In this document: positions 44,210 through 52,878 of the stretch, piece by piece
How positions within the stretch are numbered: the stretch's first letter is position 1
Layout: each line of letters opens with the position of its first letter
Assembly (NCBI GenBank): GCA_943370595.1
Contig: CALRRO020000003.1
Span: 124,001 to 188,000, forward strand
DNA from: Piscinibacter sp943370595
GTDB lineage: Bacteria; Pseudomonadota; Gammaproteobacteria; Burkholderiales; Burkholderiaceae_C
Length of the DNA: 64,000 nucleotides
Reading direction: 5' to 3'
Position numbers and translations under genes: made by a program
The notes under the pieces: model-generated
Databases searched by the model: none
The model's input: only the letters and a program-made list of their open reading frames with translations
Told to the model about the DNA's origin: nothing

Positions 44210-45781
44210 ATGAGCAACACCGCATTCGTGTCGATCGGCGATCTCAAGCGAGGCCGCTCCGCCGTGAGCCAGATCCTCGAGACCGCTGCGTCGGGCGGCT
44301 GCTCGACGAGCGGCGGCGAAGGCAAGGCGAGCTGTGGTTCGTCGGGCGGGCCCGACGACATGCCGGCCGAGATCTGGGAGAAGGTCAAGAACCATCCCTG
44401 CTACTCGGAAGAGGCGCATCACCACTACGCGCGCATGCACGTGGCCGTGGCACCGGCGTGCAACATCCAGTGCAACTACTGCAATCGCAAGTACGACTGC
44501 TCGAATGAATCGCGCCCCGGCGTCGTGAGCCAGAAGCTCACGCCCGACCAGGCGGTGAAGAAGGTCGTCGCGGTGGCCAGCGAGATCCCGCAGATGACGG
44601 TGCTGGGCATCGCCGGACCGGGCGATGCGCTGGCCAACCCGAAGAAGACCTTCGAGACCTTCCGCATGCTCCAGGAGCAGGCGCCCGACATCAAGCTGTG
44701 CCTGTCGACCAACGGCCTCGCGCTGCCGCAGATGGTCGACGAGATCTGCAAGTACAACATCGACCACGTCACCATCACCATCAACATGGTGGACCCGGCG
44801 GTGGGCGAGAAGATCTACCCGTGGATCTTCTGGGACCACCGGCGCGTGACCGGCCGCGAGGCCGCCGAGATCCTGCACCGCCAGCAGATGCTCGGTCTGG
44901 AGATGCTGACCGCGCGCGGCGTGCTCACCAAGATCAACTCGGTGCTGATCCCGGGCATCAACGACGAGCACCTGTACGAGGTGAACCGCGAGGTGAAGAA
45001 GCGCGGCGCCTTCCTGCACAACATCATGCCGCTGATCAGCGAGGCCGAGCACGGCACGGTGTTCGGCCTGACCGGCCAGCGCGGCCCGACGGCGCAGGAG
45101 CTGAAGGCGGTGCAGGACGCCTGCATGGGCGGCGCGAACCTGATGCGGCACTGCCGGCAATGCCGCGCCGATGCCGTCGGCCTGCTCGGCGAGGACCGCA
45201 GCGACGAGTTCACGCTCGACAAGATCGACCAGATGGAGGTCGTCTACGACCTCGACAAGCGGCGTGCGTACCAGGAGCGTGTCGAGGCCGAGCGGCAGCA
45301 GCAGCACGCAGCCAAGGTCGAGGCGCTGCAGGCCACGGCGGCCGACGACGGCGTCGACGAGCACATGAGCGTGCTGGTGGCCGTGGCCACCGAAGGCCAC
45401 GGCAAGGTCAACCAGCACTTCGGCCACGCCACCGAGTTCCAGATCTTCGAAGTCTCGAAGGGCGAGGCGCTGTTCGTCGGCCACCGCCGCGTCGACCTCT
45501 ACTGCCAGGGCGGCTACGGCGAGGACGAGCAACTGCCGTCCATCGTCGGCGCCATCAACGACTGCCACGCGGTGCTGGTCTCGAAGATCGGCGCCTGCCC
45601 GCGCGACGAGCTGAAGGCCGCCGGCATCGAGCCGGTCGACGAGTACGCCCACGAGTTCATCGAGAAGGCCGCGCTCTCGTGGTTCGCGGCCTACCGCGAG
45701 CGCATCGCCCGCGGCGAGATCACCCACCAGCCGCGCGGCGACGCGCGCATCCGCCAGGGCGCGTTCACCGCCGCGGCCTGA
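44210..45781 (+). CDS. nifB: Nitrogenase cofactor biosynthesis protein NifB
   Basis: Radical SAM enzyme that builds NifB-co, the 8Fe-9S-C core of FeMo-co. 523 residues: radical SAM motif CNIQCNYC with Cys84, Cys88 and Cys91, GIAGPGDALANP, then a C-terminal NifX-like domain (about 375-500, VLVAVATEGHGKVNQHFGHA) that binds the product. First gene of a long operon with its own NifA site and sigma-54 promoter. Confidence 0.98.
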   Translation: MSNTAFVSIGDLKRGRSAVSQILETAASGGCSTSGGEGKASCGSSGGPDDMPAEIWEKVKNHPCYSEEAHHHYARMHVAVAPACNIQCNYCNRKYDCSNESRPGVVSQKLTPDQAVKKVVAVASEIPQMTVLGIAGPGDALANPKKTFETFRMLQEQAPDIKLCLSTNGLALPQMVDEICKYNIDHVTITINMVDPAVGEKIYPWIFWDHRRVTGREAAEILHRQQMLGLEMLTARGVLTKINSVLIPGINDEHLYEVNREVKKRGAFLHNIMPLISEAEHGTVFGLTGQRGPTAQELKAVQDACMGGANLMRHCRQCRADAVGLLGEDRSDEFTLDKIDQMEVVYDLDKRRAYQERVEAERQQQHAAKVEALQATAADDGVDEHMSVLVAVATEGHGKVNQHFGHATEFQIFEVSKGEALFVGHRRVDLYCQGGYGEDEQLPSIVGAINDCHAVLVSKIGACPRDELKAAGIEPVDEYAHEFIEKAALSWFAAYRERIARGEITHQPRGDARIRQGAFTAAA

Positions 45782-45808
45782 GAGTTCTGTCAGCGAAAGG
45801 AGACCGTC

Positions 45809-46003
45809 ATGGCCCTGAAGATCATCGCCTCCATGTGCACCGGCTGTTCGGCCTGCGAGCCCGAGTGCCCCAACGTCGCCATCCGCGAGAAGGGCGGCAC
45901 CTTCATCATCGACCCGGCCAAATGCACCGAGTGCGAAGGCCACTTCGACGCACCGCAGTGCATCGCGGTGTGCCCGGTCGACGGCTGCATCAAGAAGGTA
46001 TGA
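45809..46003 (+). CDS. fdxN: 2[4Fe-4S] ferredoxin of the nif cluster
   Basis: 64 residues with two cluster motifs: C10-x2-C13-x2-C16-x3-C20 and C39-x2-C42-x8-C51-x3-C55 (the extra insertion typical of nif ferredoxins), plus Cys60. FdxN-type ferredoxins feed electrons to NifB or nitrogenase. A strong aaaggag site precedes it; the stop overlaps the next start (ATGA). Confidence 0.93.
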   Translation: MALKIIASMCTGCSACEPECPNVAIREKGGTFIIDPAKCTECEGHFDAPQCIAVCPVDGCIKKV

Positions 46004-46392
46004 GCGCCGCCATGATCCAGCCGAACGTCACCGTCACGCCCGCGGCCGAGAAGTTCATGCGCCGCATGGTGCGCTTCTCCGAGCATCCGACCGGCGGCTT
46101 CCGCCTGCGCGTTGCACCGGGCGGCTGCTCGGGCTACTCGTCCGAGTTCAGCGTCGAGTCGGCACCGAAAGGTGGCGACAGCGAACTCGCGGTGAACGGC
46201 CTGCGCATCTTCCTGCCAGCCGAGAGCCGCCTGCTGCTCGACGGCGTGACGGTCGACTTCACCGAGACCGCCACCAGTGCCGGCCTGAGCTTCGTGAACC
46301 CGAACGCCGAGGCCTGCGGCTGCTCGACGGCAGGCGATGCCAAGCCGCCGGCGCAGGCCACGGTCTCGCTGTCGTCGATCAAGCGGCTCTGA
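46000..46392 (+). CDS. IscA/HesB-type Fe-S scaffold of the nif cluster
   Basis: 130 residues of the A-type carrier family. The three Cys ligands are in APGGCSGYSSEF and ACGCS. It probably delivers Fe-S clusters to nif proteins (NifIscA type). It starts at ATG overlapping the ferredoxin stop; a Met four codons in is an alternative. A short variable tail follows the CGC motif. Confidence 0.93.
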   Translation: MSAAMIQPNVTVTPAAEKFMRRMVRFSEHPTGGFRLRVAPGGCSGYSSEFSVESAPKGGDSELAVNGLRIFLPAESRLLLDGVTVDFTETATSAGLSFVNPNAEACGCSTAGDAKPPAQATVSLSSIKRL

Positions 46393-46407
46393 CGGACGCC
46401 CCGCGCC

Positions 46408-46977
46408 ATGGACGCCGACTTCGACACCGCGGTGCTCGGCCTGGCGCTGCCGCCGGCGGTCGAGGCGGCGCTGGCCGAGGCCGGCGCGCTGCGCGCTGAT
46501 CCGGTGCGGGCGATGGCGGCGCTGATGCGTGCGCAGTCGCTCGCGCCCGATCACCCGGCGGTGCTGATCGCGTTCTACCGCCACCACTTCTACGGCCACC
46601 GGCCGGTGCTGGCGCGCGACGTGGCGCGCCGTGCGCTGCGCATCGGCGCGCAGGCGCTGGGCCTGCCGCCGGTGTGGCGCGAGGTGCCGAGGCAGCCGCT
46701 GGCCGGCGCTCGCCACGACGCGGCCACGCGCTTCTACCTGTTCGTGCTGAAGGGCTATGCCTACCTCAGCCTGCGCCTGGACGACCCGGTGGAGGCGCGC
46801 GATGCGCTGGCGCTGCTGCGTGCGCTCGACCCGGACGACTGCGTCGGCGCGGCGCTGCTCGAGGCGGTGCGCCAGCGTTCGCTGGCCGGGGCCGGTGCTG
46901 ACGGGGAGGGCGACGACACCGTCTACGTGCAGGCCACCGGCGCCGCGGCCTGGGCCCGGCTGCCGGTGGCGGCCTGA
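46408..46977 (+). CDS. Helical (TPR-like) nif-cluster protein
   Basis: 189 residues, nearly all alpha-helical, with TPR-like pairs (AMAALMRAQSLAPDHPAVLIAFYRHHFY and FYLFVLKGYAYLSLRLDDPVEARDALALLRALDPDD split over repeats). There are no cofactor motifs. Its position between the IscA-type gene and the LRV gene in the nifB operon suggests a scaffold or assembly helper; the function is not established. Confidence 0.8.
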   Translation: MDADFDTAVLGLALPPAVEAALAEAGALRADPVRAMAALMRAQSLAPDHPAVLIAFYRHHFYGHRPVLARDVARRALRIGAQALGLPPVWREVPRQPLAGARHDAATRFYLFVLKGYAYLSLRLDDPVEARDALALLRALDPDDCVGAALLEAVRQRSLAGAGADGEGDDTVYVQATGAAAWARLPVAA

Positions 46978-46988
46978 GGGGCACGGCG

Positions 46989-47762
46989 ATGCACGCTGCC
47001 GACAGCAACGACATCCTGGCGATGGACTGGCACGGCGTGCCAATCGATGCGGGCACCTGCGCGCGCTGCGAACACGCCGCACTGCGTGACGCCGGCGGCT
47101 GCGAGCCGGGCCGCAGCTGCATGCACGACGTCTACGCGCGCCGCATCGACCGCTTCTTCCGCACCCATCCGCAGCTGGCCAATCAGCACCTGGCGCACGA
47201 CTACTTCGAGGTGCGGGCGATCGCGGCGCGCTACGCCGACCTGTTCCGCCTCGGCGCGCTGATGGCCGACCCCGACGAGACGGTGCGCCTGCAGGTGGCG
47301 CTGCGCGTGCCGCAGCGGCTGCTGCAGACGCTGCGCGACGACCCGCACCGCGAGGTGCGCATCCGCGTGGCGCTGCGCCTCGAGCCGACGCAGCTGGCGA
47401 CGCTGGTCAACGACCTCGACTACCAGGTGCGCTGCATCGTCGCCAAGCGCGCGCCCGAAGGCCTGCTGCCGCTGCTGATGCACGACAGTGACCTGCAGGT
47501 GCGCCAGGAAGTGGCCCGCCGTCTGCCGATGCCGGCGCTGTGGCGCCTCGCGGCCGACGCGGCGCCCGAGGTGCGGCGCATCGTCGCCGAACGGCTGCCG
47601 GTGTCGCTGCTCGACGGCCTGGCCGCCGATGCCGACTGGACGGTGCGCTGGGAGACCGCGGGCCGTGCCATCGGCGCCGCGCTCGAGCGACTGTGCGAGG
47701 ACGCCGAGCCCGAGGTGCGCGAGCGGGCGCGTGCCCGCACGAGGGAGGTGGCCCATGGCTGA
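46989..47762 (+). CDS. LRV protein with N-terminal Fe-S domain
   Basis: 257 residues of the leucine-rich-variant (LRV) family first seen in the Azotobacter nif region. The N-terminus carries a four-Cys 4Fe-4S-type module (CARCEHAALRDAGGCEPGRSC near residues 20-41). Eight or so 24-residue LRV repeats follow (DPDETVRLQVALRVP, DDPHREVRIRVALRL, DSDLQVRQEVARRLP). Its role in nitrogen fixation is unknown. Its end overlaps nifZ by eight bases. Confidence 0.92.
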   Translation: MHAADSNDILAMDWHGVPIDAGTCARCEHAALRDAGGCEPGRSCMHDVYARRIDRFFRTHPQLANQHLAHDYFEVRAIAARYADLFRLGALMADPDETVRLQVALRVPQRLLQTLRDDPHREVRIRVALRLEPTQLATLVNDLDYQVRCIVAKRAPEGLLPLLMHDSDLQVRQEVARRLPMPALWRLAADAAPEVRRIVAERLPVSLLDGLAADADWTVRWETAGRAIGAALERLCEDAEPEVRERARARTREVAHG

Positions 47763-48090
47763 CATCGCCCGCGACGACGACGTCATCGAGATCGCCCACC
47801 CGCCGCGCTTCGAGATGGGCGAGCGGGTCATCAGCCGCAGCGTGGTGCGCAACGACGGCACCTACAACGGCAAGGACATCGGCGAGGTGCTGGTGCACAA
47901 GGGCGAGGTCGGCTTCGTGCGCTCGATCGGCACCTTCCTGCAGCAGTTCTACATCTACGCCGTCGAGTTCACCGACAGCGGCCACCGCGTCGGCATGCGT
48001 GCCAAGGAGCTGTGCACGCTGGACCACCTGCCCGACGAGGTGATCGCGCAGCTCGGCGAGCGCGCGGCGCAGCTCGATGCCATCCGCTGA
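47755..48090 (+). CDS. nifZ: Nitrogen fixation protein NifZ
   Basis: 111 residues. The family core reads RNDGTYNGKDIGEVLVHKGEVG then FVRSIGTFLQQFYIYAVEF. NifZ helps form the second P-cluster of the MoFe protein. The start overlaps the LRV gene. A second NifZ-related gene follows 12 bases later. Confidence 0.93.
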   Translation: MADIARDDDVIEIAHPPRFEMGERVISRSVVRNDGTYNGKDIGEVLVHKGEVGFVRSIGTFLQQFYIYAVEFTDSGHRVGMRAKELCTLDHLPDEVIAQLGERAAQLDAIR

Positions 48091-48102
48091 AGGAGCACCA
48101 CG

Positions 48103-48357
48103 ATGATCGACCTACGCGAACCGAAGTTCCAATGGGGCCAGCCGGTGGTGGCGGCGGTCGACCTCTACAACGACGGCAGCCTGCCCGACGCGCCGGAAGA
48201 GGACATCCTGCTCGTCGTCGCCGGCGGGCCCGGCGAGATCGTGCAGATCGGCCACCACGGCGAGGCCAACGTGCCGGTCTACCTGGTCGACTTCGGCACC
48301 GTCGTGCTCGGTTGCCTGGAGGAAGAGATCGCGCCGATGGCGGAGGCCGCGGCGTGA
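48103..48357 (+). CDS. Second NifZ-family protein
   Basis: 84 residues, related to NifZ in the middle (FQWGQPVVAAVDLYNDGS, GPGEIVQIGHHGEANVPVYLVDFG) but shorter and acidic at the end. It probably has a linked but distinct role in MoFe protein maturation. A clear ribosome site (aaggag) precedes it; its TGA overlaps the next GTG. Confidence 0.85.
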   Translation: MIDLREPKFQWGQPVVAAVDLYNDGSLPDAPEEDILLVVAGGPGEIVQIGHHGEANVPVYLVDFGTVVLGCLEEEIAPMAEAAA

Positions 48358-48692
48358 GCACCGTGCTGCATGGCGCGCCGCAGGTGCTTGCGCTTGATCG
48401 CGCACGCATCGCGCGGGCGCTCGGGCGGCGTGAACGCTACAAGTACGTGCGCCCGCGGGTCGAGCGCGAAGGCCCGGGCTGGAAGGTGGTGAGCCCGAAC
48501 TGTTCGCGCAGCGTCGACCCCGCTGGCGGCGAGATCGAGATCGCGTGGCTGGTGCCTGCGAGCAACGGCCAGTGGCGGCTGCACGCGCGCGACCACGGCG
48601 CCGGCCGCTGGGTGCTGAAGGCCGAGGGCCTGCGCATGGACGAGGCGCTGCAACGCCTGTGCAGTGACCCGCAGCGGGAGTTCTGGCGATGA
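48354..48692 (+). CDS. Unnamed conserved nif-cluster protein
   Basis: 112 residues, GTG start overlapping the preceding stop. Composition is basic with KYVRPRVEREGPGWKVVSPNCSR, then a Gly/Glu turn (DPAGGEIEIAWL) and LHARDHGAGRWVLKAEGLR. A lone Cys (PNCSRS) is the only candidate ligand. No named family is recognised. The tight overlaps on both sides make a nif role likely. Confidence 0.75.
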   Translation: MSTVLHGAPQVLALDRARIARALGRRERYKYVRPRVEREGPGWKVVSPNCSRSVDPAGGEIEIAWLVPASNGQWRLHARDHGAGRWVLKAEGLRMDEALQRLCSDPQREFWR

Positions 48693-49846
48693 GCCCCGGC
48701 ATCTATCTCGACTGCAACGCGACGACACGGCCGGCGCCGCAGGTGGTGGCCGAGATGCTCGACGCGCTGCAGCTGGCCTGGGCCAACCCCTCGTCGACGC
48801 ATGCACCTGGCCAGGCCGCGCGCCGCCTACTCGCCGACGCCCGCACGCGCGTCTCCTCCTTCCTCGGCTGCCAGGGCGCGGAGCTGGTCTTCACCAGCGG
48901 CGCCACCGAGGCCAACCACATGGCGGTGCTCGGCGCGCTTTCCGCCGCACAAGCCAGCGGCCGGCGGCGCTGGGTGCTGTCGGCGGTGGAGCACCCGGGC
49001 CTGCTGACGCTCGCGACACGCCTGGCCGACGAAGGTGTCCAGGTGGACCGCATCGGCGTGGACGCCCAGGGCCGGCTCGACCTCGCCCAGGCCGAGGCCT
49101 TGATCGGCGACGACGTCGCCCTGGTCAGCCTGATGGGCGCCAACAACGAGACCGGCGTGCTGATGCCGACGCACGAGGTGGCCACGCTGGCGCATGCGCG
49201 CGGCGCGCTGCTGCACGTCGATGCGACGCAGCTCGCCGGCAAGACGCGTCTGGACTTCGCCAGCAGCGGCGCCGACCTGATGTCGGTGTCGGCGCACAAG
49301 CTCGCCGGCCCCAAGGGCGTCGGCGCGCTGCTGGTCCGCAAGGGCCTGGTGCTGCCGCCGCTGCTGTCGGGCCGCCAGGAGCGGCACCGCCGCGGCGGCA
49401 CCGAGAACATCCCCGGCATTGCCGGCTTCGCCGCCGCCTGCGATCTCGCCGCGGCCTCGCTGGGCGAGGACCTCGCCCGCATGCAGGCGCTGCGCGAGCG
49501 CCTCGAAGCCGGGCTGTGCGCGATCGAGTCTGTGCAGCTCTACGGCGGCGAGGCCGAACGCCTGCCCAACACCACCTGTCTGCGCTTCGGTGTGCTCGAC
49601 GCCGAGCAGGTGCTGTCGCGGCTGGAGCGCGCCGGCATCGTCGCCAGTTCCGGCGCGGCCTGCAGCGCCGGCGGCACGCAGCCTTCGCATGTGCTGCTGG
49701 CGATGGCCGCGAGCCCGTCGCACGCCAAGGCCGGCATCCGCTTCTCGCTCGGCCGCGAGACCAGCGCCGCCGACATCGACGCGACGCTCGCTGCCGTGCA
49801 GCGTGTCATCGTTCCCCTGCTCGAACCCCAGCCCCTGGCCGCCTGA
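48689..49846 (+). CDS. nifS: Cysteine desulfurase NifS
   Basis: PLP enzyme that supplies sulfur for nitrogenase Fe-S clusters, 385 residues. Motifs: LDCNATTRPAP at the N-terminus, SGATEANHMAVLG, the His before the PLP site in SAVEHPG, the PLP lysine in SAHKLAGPKG, and the active Cys in SSGAACSAGGTQPSHVL. The short spacing of the Cys loop is of the NifS/IscS class I type. It overlaps the preceding gene by four bases. Confidence 0.95.
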   Translation: MSPGIYLDCNATTRPAPQVVAEMLDALQLAWANPSSTHAPGQAARRLLADARTRVSSFLGCQGAELVFTSGATEANHMAVLGALSAAQASGRRRWVLSAVEHPGLLTLATRLADEGVQVDRIGVDAQGRLDLAQAEALIGDDVALVSLMGANNETGVLMPTHEVATLAHARGALLHVDATQLAGKTRLDFASSGADLMSVSAHKLAGPKGVGALLVRKGLVLPPLLSGRQERHRRGGTENIPGIAGFAAACDLAAASLGEDLARMQALRERLEAGLCAIESVQLYGGEAERLPNTTCLRFGVLDAEQVLSRLERAGIVASSGAACSAGGTQPSHVLLAMAASPSHAKAGIRFSLGRETSAADIDATLAAVQRVIVPLLEPQPLAA

Positions 49847-49862
49847 TGCCGAAGGAAACCCC

Positions 49863-50075
49863 ATGAAGGTGATGATCCGCAAGACCTCGACCGGCGCGCT
49901 GTCGGCCTATGTGCCGAAGAAGGACCTGGAGGAGCCCATCGTCGCGCAGGAGCGCGCCGAGCTGTGGGGCGGCACGGTCACGCTCGGCAACGGCTGGACG
50001 CTGGCGCTGCCGGAGATGGCGCCGGGCACGGCGCTGCCGATCACTGTCGAGGCGCGGCGCCTCTCAGGTGATTGA
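49863..50075 (+). CDS. nifT: NifT/FixU protein
   Basis: 70 residues, matching the small NifT/FixU family: MKVMIRKTSTGALSAYVPKKDLEE and LWGGTVTLGNGWTLALPE. The function is unknown; it is common in nif clusters. It starts 16 bases after nifS. Confidence 0.93.
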   Translation: MKVMIRKTSTGALSAYVPKKDLEEPIVAQERAELWGGTVTLGNGWTLALPEMAPGTALPITVEARRLSGD

Positions 50076-50076
50076 G

Positions 50077-50334
50077 ATGGAAGCCGCCACGCTCTCCGAA
50101 GCGATGACGATCGCCGATGCGGCCGAGGGCGTGCGCGAAGCTGCGGCGGCGCTGCGCACACGCTTCGCCGGCCTGCGCGTGGTCGTCGTCGATGCCTTCG
50201 ACATGCGCAGCGAAACGCCTGCTGCCATCGGCACGAAACGCCAGCTCTACCTCGGCGCCAGCGACGGGCATTGCTGGTCGGTCACCACCGATGCCGGCCA
50301 GGCCGCCGGCTTCTTCATCGCCGAAAGAGCCTGA
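50077..50334 (+). CDS. Small unnamed nif-cluster protein
   Basis: 85 residues. The second half (TKRQLYLGASDGHCWSVTTDAGQAAGFFIAERA taken in pieces) suggests a compact alpha/beta domain with a single His-Cys pair. The start ATG follows the NifT stop by one base. No family is named; presence in the operon is the only hint. Confidence 0.7.
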   Translation: MEAATLSEAMTIADAAEGVREAAAALRTRFAGLRVVVVDAFDMRSETPAAIGTKRQLYLGASDGHCWSVTTDAGQAAGFFIAERA

Positions 50335-50337
50335 GCG

Positions 50338-51498
50338 ATGTCCTCCTCCGTCCCCGACGACTGGCTGCTGCTGGCCGAGCCCGACACCAGCGAGCTCGAA
50401 GGCCAGCTGGTGCAGGCCGCACTGGCCTCGCCACGCTGGTCGGCCGGGCGCCTCGTCGAGCGCTTCGAGGACGGTTTCGCACGCGAGATCGGCCGCGCCC
50501 ATGCGGTGGCGGTGGCCAGCGGCACGGTGGGCACCTGGCTGGCGCTGCGTGCGCTTGGCATTGGCGCCGGCGACGAGGTGATCGCCTCGCCCTACGGCTG
50601 GCACCAGGTCGCGCATGCGGTCTCGCTCGCCGGCGCCCGGCTGGTCTTCGCCGACATCGACTACTGGTCGGGCTGCCTCGATGCCACCCGTGCCGCGGCG
50701 CGGGTGACGCCGGCCACGCGCGCCATCCTGGCCGGCAACGTCAACGGCCACCCGGCCGCCTGGGCGGACTTGCGCGAACTGGCCGACGCGCGCGGCCTCG
50801 CGCTGATCGAGGACTCGACCGAGGCGATCGGTTCGCTCTACCGCGGCCGGCCGGTCGGCAGCTTCGGTGATCTGGTGGTGTTCGACTTCTCGCAGCCCTC
50901 GGCGCTGTGCTGCGGCGAAGGCGGCATGGTGGTCACCGACGACGATCGCCTTGCCTCCGAGCTGCGCTACCTGCGCTCGCGCTCGCTGGCCGACCGGCGC
51001 TCGGTCTCGGTCGGCTCGCGCGTGCCGCTGCAGGCCTCGATCAGCGAGTTCAGCGCGGCGCTCGGCGTCGCGCAGCTGTCGCGGCTGGAGGAGATCCTGG
51101 CGCGGCGCAAGGCCGTGGAGGCGAGCTACCTCGCGCAGATGCTCAGCTTCGAGGGCATCAAGCCGCCCTACGTGGCGCCGGGGGTCGATACGGTGCACTG
51201 GATGCTCTACATCGTGCACCTCGGCAAGCGATTCACCGCCAGCGCCTGCGCCGAGATCGTCGAGGACCTGGCCACCGAGTGCATCGAGTCGGTCATGTAC
51301 TGCCAGCCGATGCACCAGCAGCACCACTACCGCGAGCAGGGCTGGCAGCGCGGCGCGCTGCCGCTCGCCGAGCGCATCGCCGACCGCGCACTGGCGCTGC
51401 CGCTGCACGGCCAGCTCACGCCCGAGCACGTCGAGTTCATCGTCAAGACGCTGAAGGACTCGTCGATCAACGTCGGCGCCGGCGCCGCCATCTACTGA
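50338..51498 (+). CDS. DegT/DnrJ/EryC1-fold protein lacking the PLP lysine
   Basis: 386 residues with the fold of sugar aminotransferases: VASGTVGTWLALRALGIGAGDEV, IEDSTEAIGSLYRGRPVGSFGD, and GEGGMVVTDDD. The catalytic Lys normally five residues before GEGG is replaced by Ser188 (FDFSQPSALCCGEGG), and the two residues before GEGG are Cys. It cannot form the usual PLP aldimine there, so an aminotransferase reaction is unlikely. It sits between an unnamed gene and a SIR2-like gene in the nifB operon. Confidence 0.85.
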   Translation: MSSSVPDDWLLLAEPDTSELEGQLVQAALASPRWSAGRLVERFEDGFAREIGRAHAVAVASGTVGTWLALRALGIGAGDEVIASPYGWHQVAHAVSLAGARLVFADIDYWSGCLDATRAAARVTPATRAILAGNVNGHPAAWADLRELADARGLALIEDSTEAIGSLYRGRPVGSFGDLVVFDFSQPSALCCGEGGMVVTDDDRLASELRYLRSRSLADRRSVSVGSRVPLQASISEFSAALGVAQLSRLEEILARRKAVEASYLAQMLSFEGIKPPYVAPGVDTVHWMLYIVHLGKRFTASACAEIVEDLATECIESVMYCQPMHQQHHYREQGWQRGALPLAERIADRALALPLHGQLTPEHVEFIVKTLKDSSINVGAGAAIY

Positions 51499-51507
51499 AA
51501 GTACGCC

Positions 51508-52326
51508 ATGGATCTTTCCAGCATCGCGAGCTGCCTCGAACGCGGCACGCTCGTCCCCTACCTCGGCCCCGGCATGCTGTCGCTGTGCAGCGGACCGACG
51601 CCGCCAGCCGACCCGCTGGCGCTGTCCGCGGTGCTGACCGCGAAGGTTTCCGTGCCCGGCAAGATCAAGAACCGCCTCACCGCCGCGGCGCAGTTCATCG
51701 AGAACTTCAAGCACCGCCAGACGCTGGTCAAGGGCATGAACGAGGCCTGTTCGGTGCAGGCCGTGCCTTCGCCGCTGCACCGCTGGCTGGCCACGCTGAA
51801 CACGCCGCTGATCGTCGACACCTGGTACGACGACACGATGCGTGCGGCGCTGGCGGCGCGCAGCGACTGGGCCGAGGTGCAGGGCCTGAGCCAGAGCGAG
51901 CACTTCGGCACCTGGGCCGGCTGGTACGACGCCGCCGGTGCATCGCTGCCCGACGCCGCCGACACCCCCACCGTGCTCTACAAGCCCTGGGGCGGCCATG
52001 CGCCAGCCGGCAACTACCTGGTCTCGGACAGCGACTTCGTCGAGGTGCTCACCGAGATCGACATCCAGACGCCGATCCCCGCACTCGTGCAGCAGCGCCG
52101 CGCGGCGCTGGGCTTCGTGTTCCTCGGCTGCCGCTTCAACGACCAGCTGCCGCGGGCCTTCGCGCGGCAGGTGATGAAGCGTTCGGCCGGACCGCACTTC
52201 GCGGTGCTGCCCGACGAACCGACGCGCATGGAGGCGCGGTTCCTCGCCGAGCAGGGCATCACGCGCATCGAACTTCCCCTGGCCGAGATGGCTGCCGCGC
52301 TGTGCGGCGCCGCCGTGGCCGCATGA
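51508..52326 (+). CDS. SIR2-like (SIR2_2) protein with altered active site
   Basis: 272 residues. The NAD-binding start LVPYLGPGMLSL resembles SIR2-like proteins; later the pattern YDD at 107-109 and YLVSDSDFVEVL match this fold. In active members the TNYD motif and the HG motif carry the catalytic Asn and His; here both are Trp (TWYD, Trp106, and KPWGG, Trp161). Loss of NADase or deacylase activity is inferred. The family assignment is moderate. It lies nine bases after the DegT-like gene. Confidence 0.7.
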   Translation: MDLSSIASCLERGTLVPYLGPGMLSLCSGPTPPADPLALSAVLTAKVSVPGKIKNRLTAAAQFIENFKHRQTLVKGMNEACSVQAVPSPLHRWLATLNTPLIVDTWYDDTMRAALAARSDWAEVQGLSQSEHFGTWAGWYDAAGASLPDAADTPTVLYKPWGGHAPAGNYLVSDSDFVEVLTEIDIQTPIPALVQQRRAALGFVFLGCRFNDQLPRAFARQVMKRSAGPHFAVLPDEPTRMEARFLAEQGITRIELPLAEMAAALCGAAVAA

Positions 52327-52348
52327 CTTCGCCCTGGAGAGAGACCCC

Positions 52349-52654
52349 ATGAGCACGCTCACCATCAACCCCGCCGGCCTGACCCTCGACGTCGCGGCCG
52401 GCACCAACCTGCTGAAGGCCATCGTCGAGGCCGGCGGCAACCTGATCAGCCAATGCGGCGGCGACGCCAAGTGCGGCGCCTGCCACCTGTTCATCGTCGA
52501 AGGGCGCAAGGGCGTGAGCCGCCTGACGCCGGCGGAGAACGCCAAGCTCGACACGCTGGTCGGCGTGGGCAGCAAGTCGCGCCTGGCCTGCCAGGTCACG
52601 CTGCTGGGCACCGAGCCGGTGACCGTCGAGCTGCTGGGCGCGCTGTCGGGCTGA
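52349..52654 (+). CDS. [2Fe-2S] ferredoxin of the nif cluster
   Basis: 101 residues of the plant/adrenodoxin fold. Ligands Cys36, Cys42, Cys45 (QCGGDAKCGACH) and Cys81 (SRLACQ). It is close to the FdxD-type ferredoxins found in nif regions. A ggagaga site precedes the ATG. It is the last plus-strand gene of the nifB operon; the next genes run the other way. Confidence 0.93.
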   Translation: MSTLTINPAGLTLDVAAGTNLLKAIVEAGGNLISQCGGDAKCGACHLFIVEGRKGVSRLTPAENAKLDTLVGVGSKSRLACQVTLLGTEPVTVELLGALSG

Positions 52655-52666
52655 GGCTCGCCGTGT

Positions 52667-52807
52667 TCAGCGCTTGCCTGGCCGAGGCGCCAGCACGGCG
52701 CGCGCGGCTGCGGGCAGGCTGGCCGTCGGTGGCAGCACGGGCGGTGCTGCCGACGGCTGCTTCTTCGGTTTCTTCGCTTCCTTGTTGCCGCGTTGTCCCT
52801 TGGACAT
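52667..52807 (-). CDS. Small basic conserved protein
   Basis: 46 residues, MSKGQRGNKEAKKPKKQ followed by a Pro/Ala-rich tail. The N-terminal pattern is shared by short proteobacterial proteins of unknown function. A good AGGAG site precedes the ATG by six bases. It lies 71 bases after the zinc-ribbon gene on the same strand and may belong to the dra operon. Confidence 0.7.
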   Translation of the reverse strand: MSKGQRGNKEAKKPKKQPSAAPPVLPPTASLPAAARAVLAPRPGKR

Positions 52808-52878
52808 GAGCATCTCCTGAGTACGGAGGCCCTGTCTACACGCCGCCGGCCGCGGCGTCGGTGCGGCAGCGAACGCAG

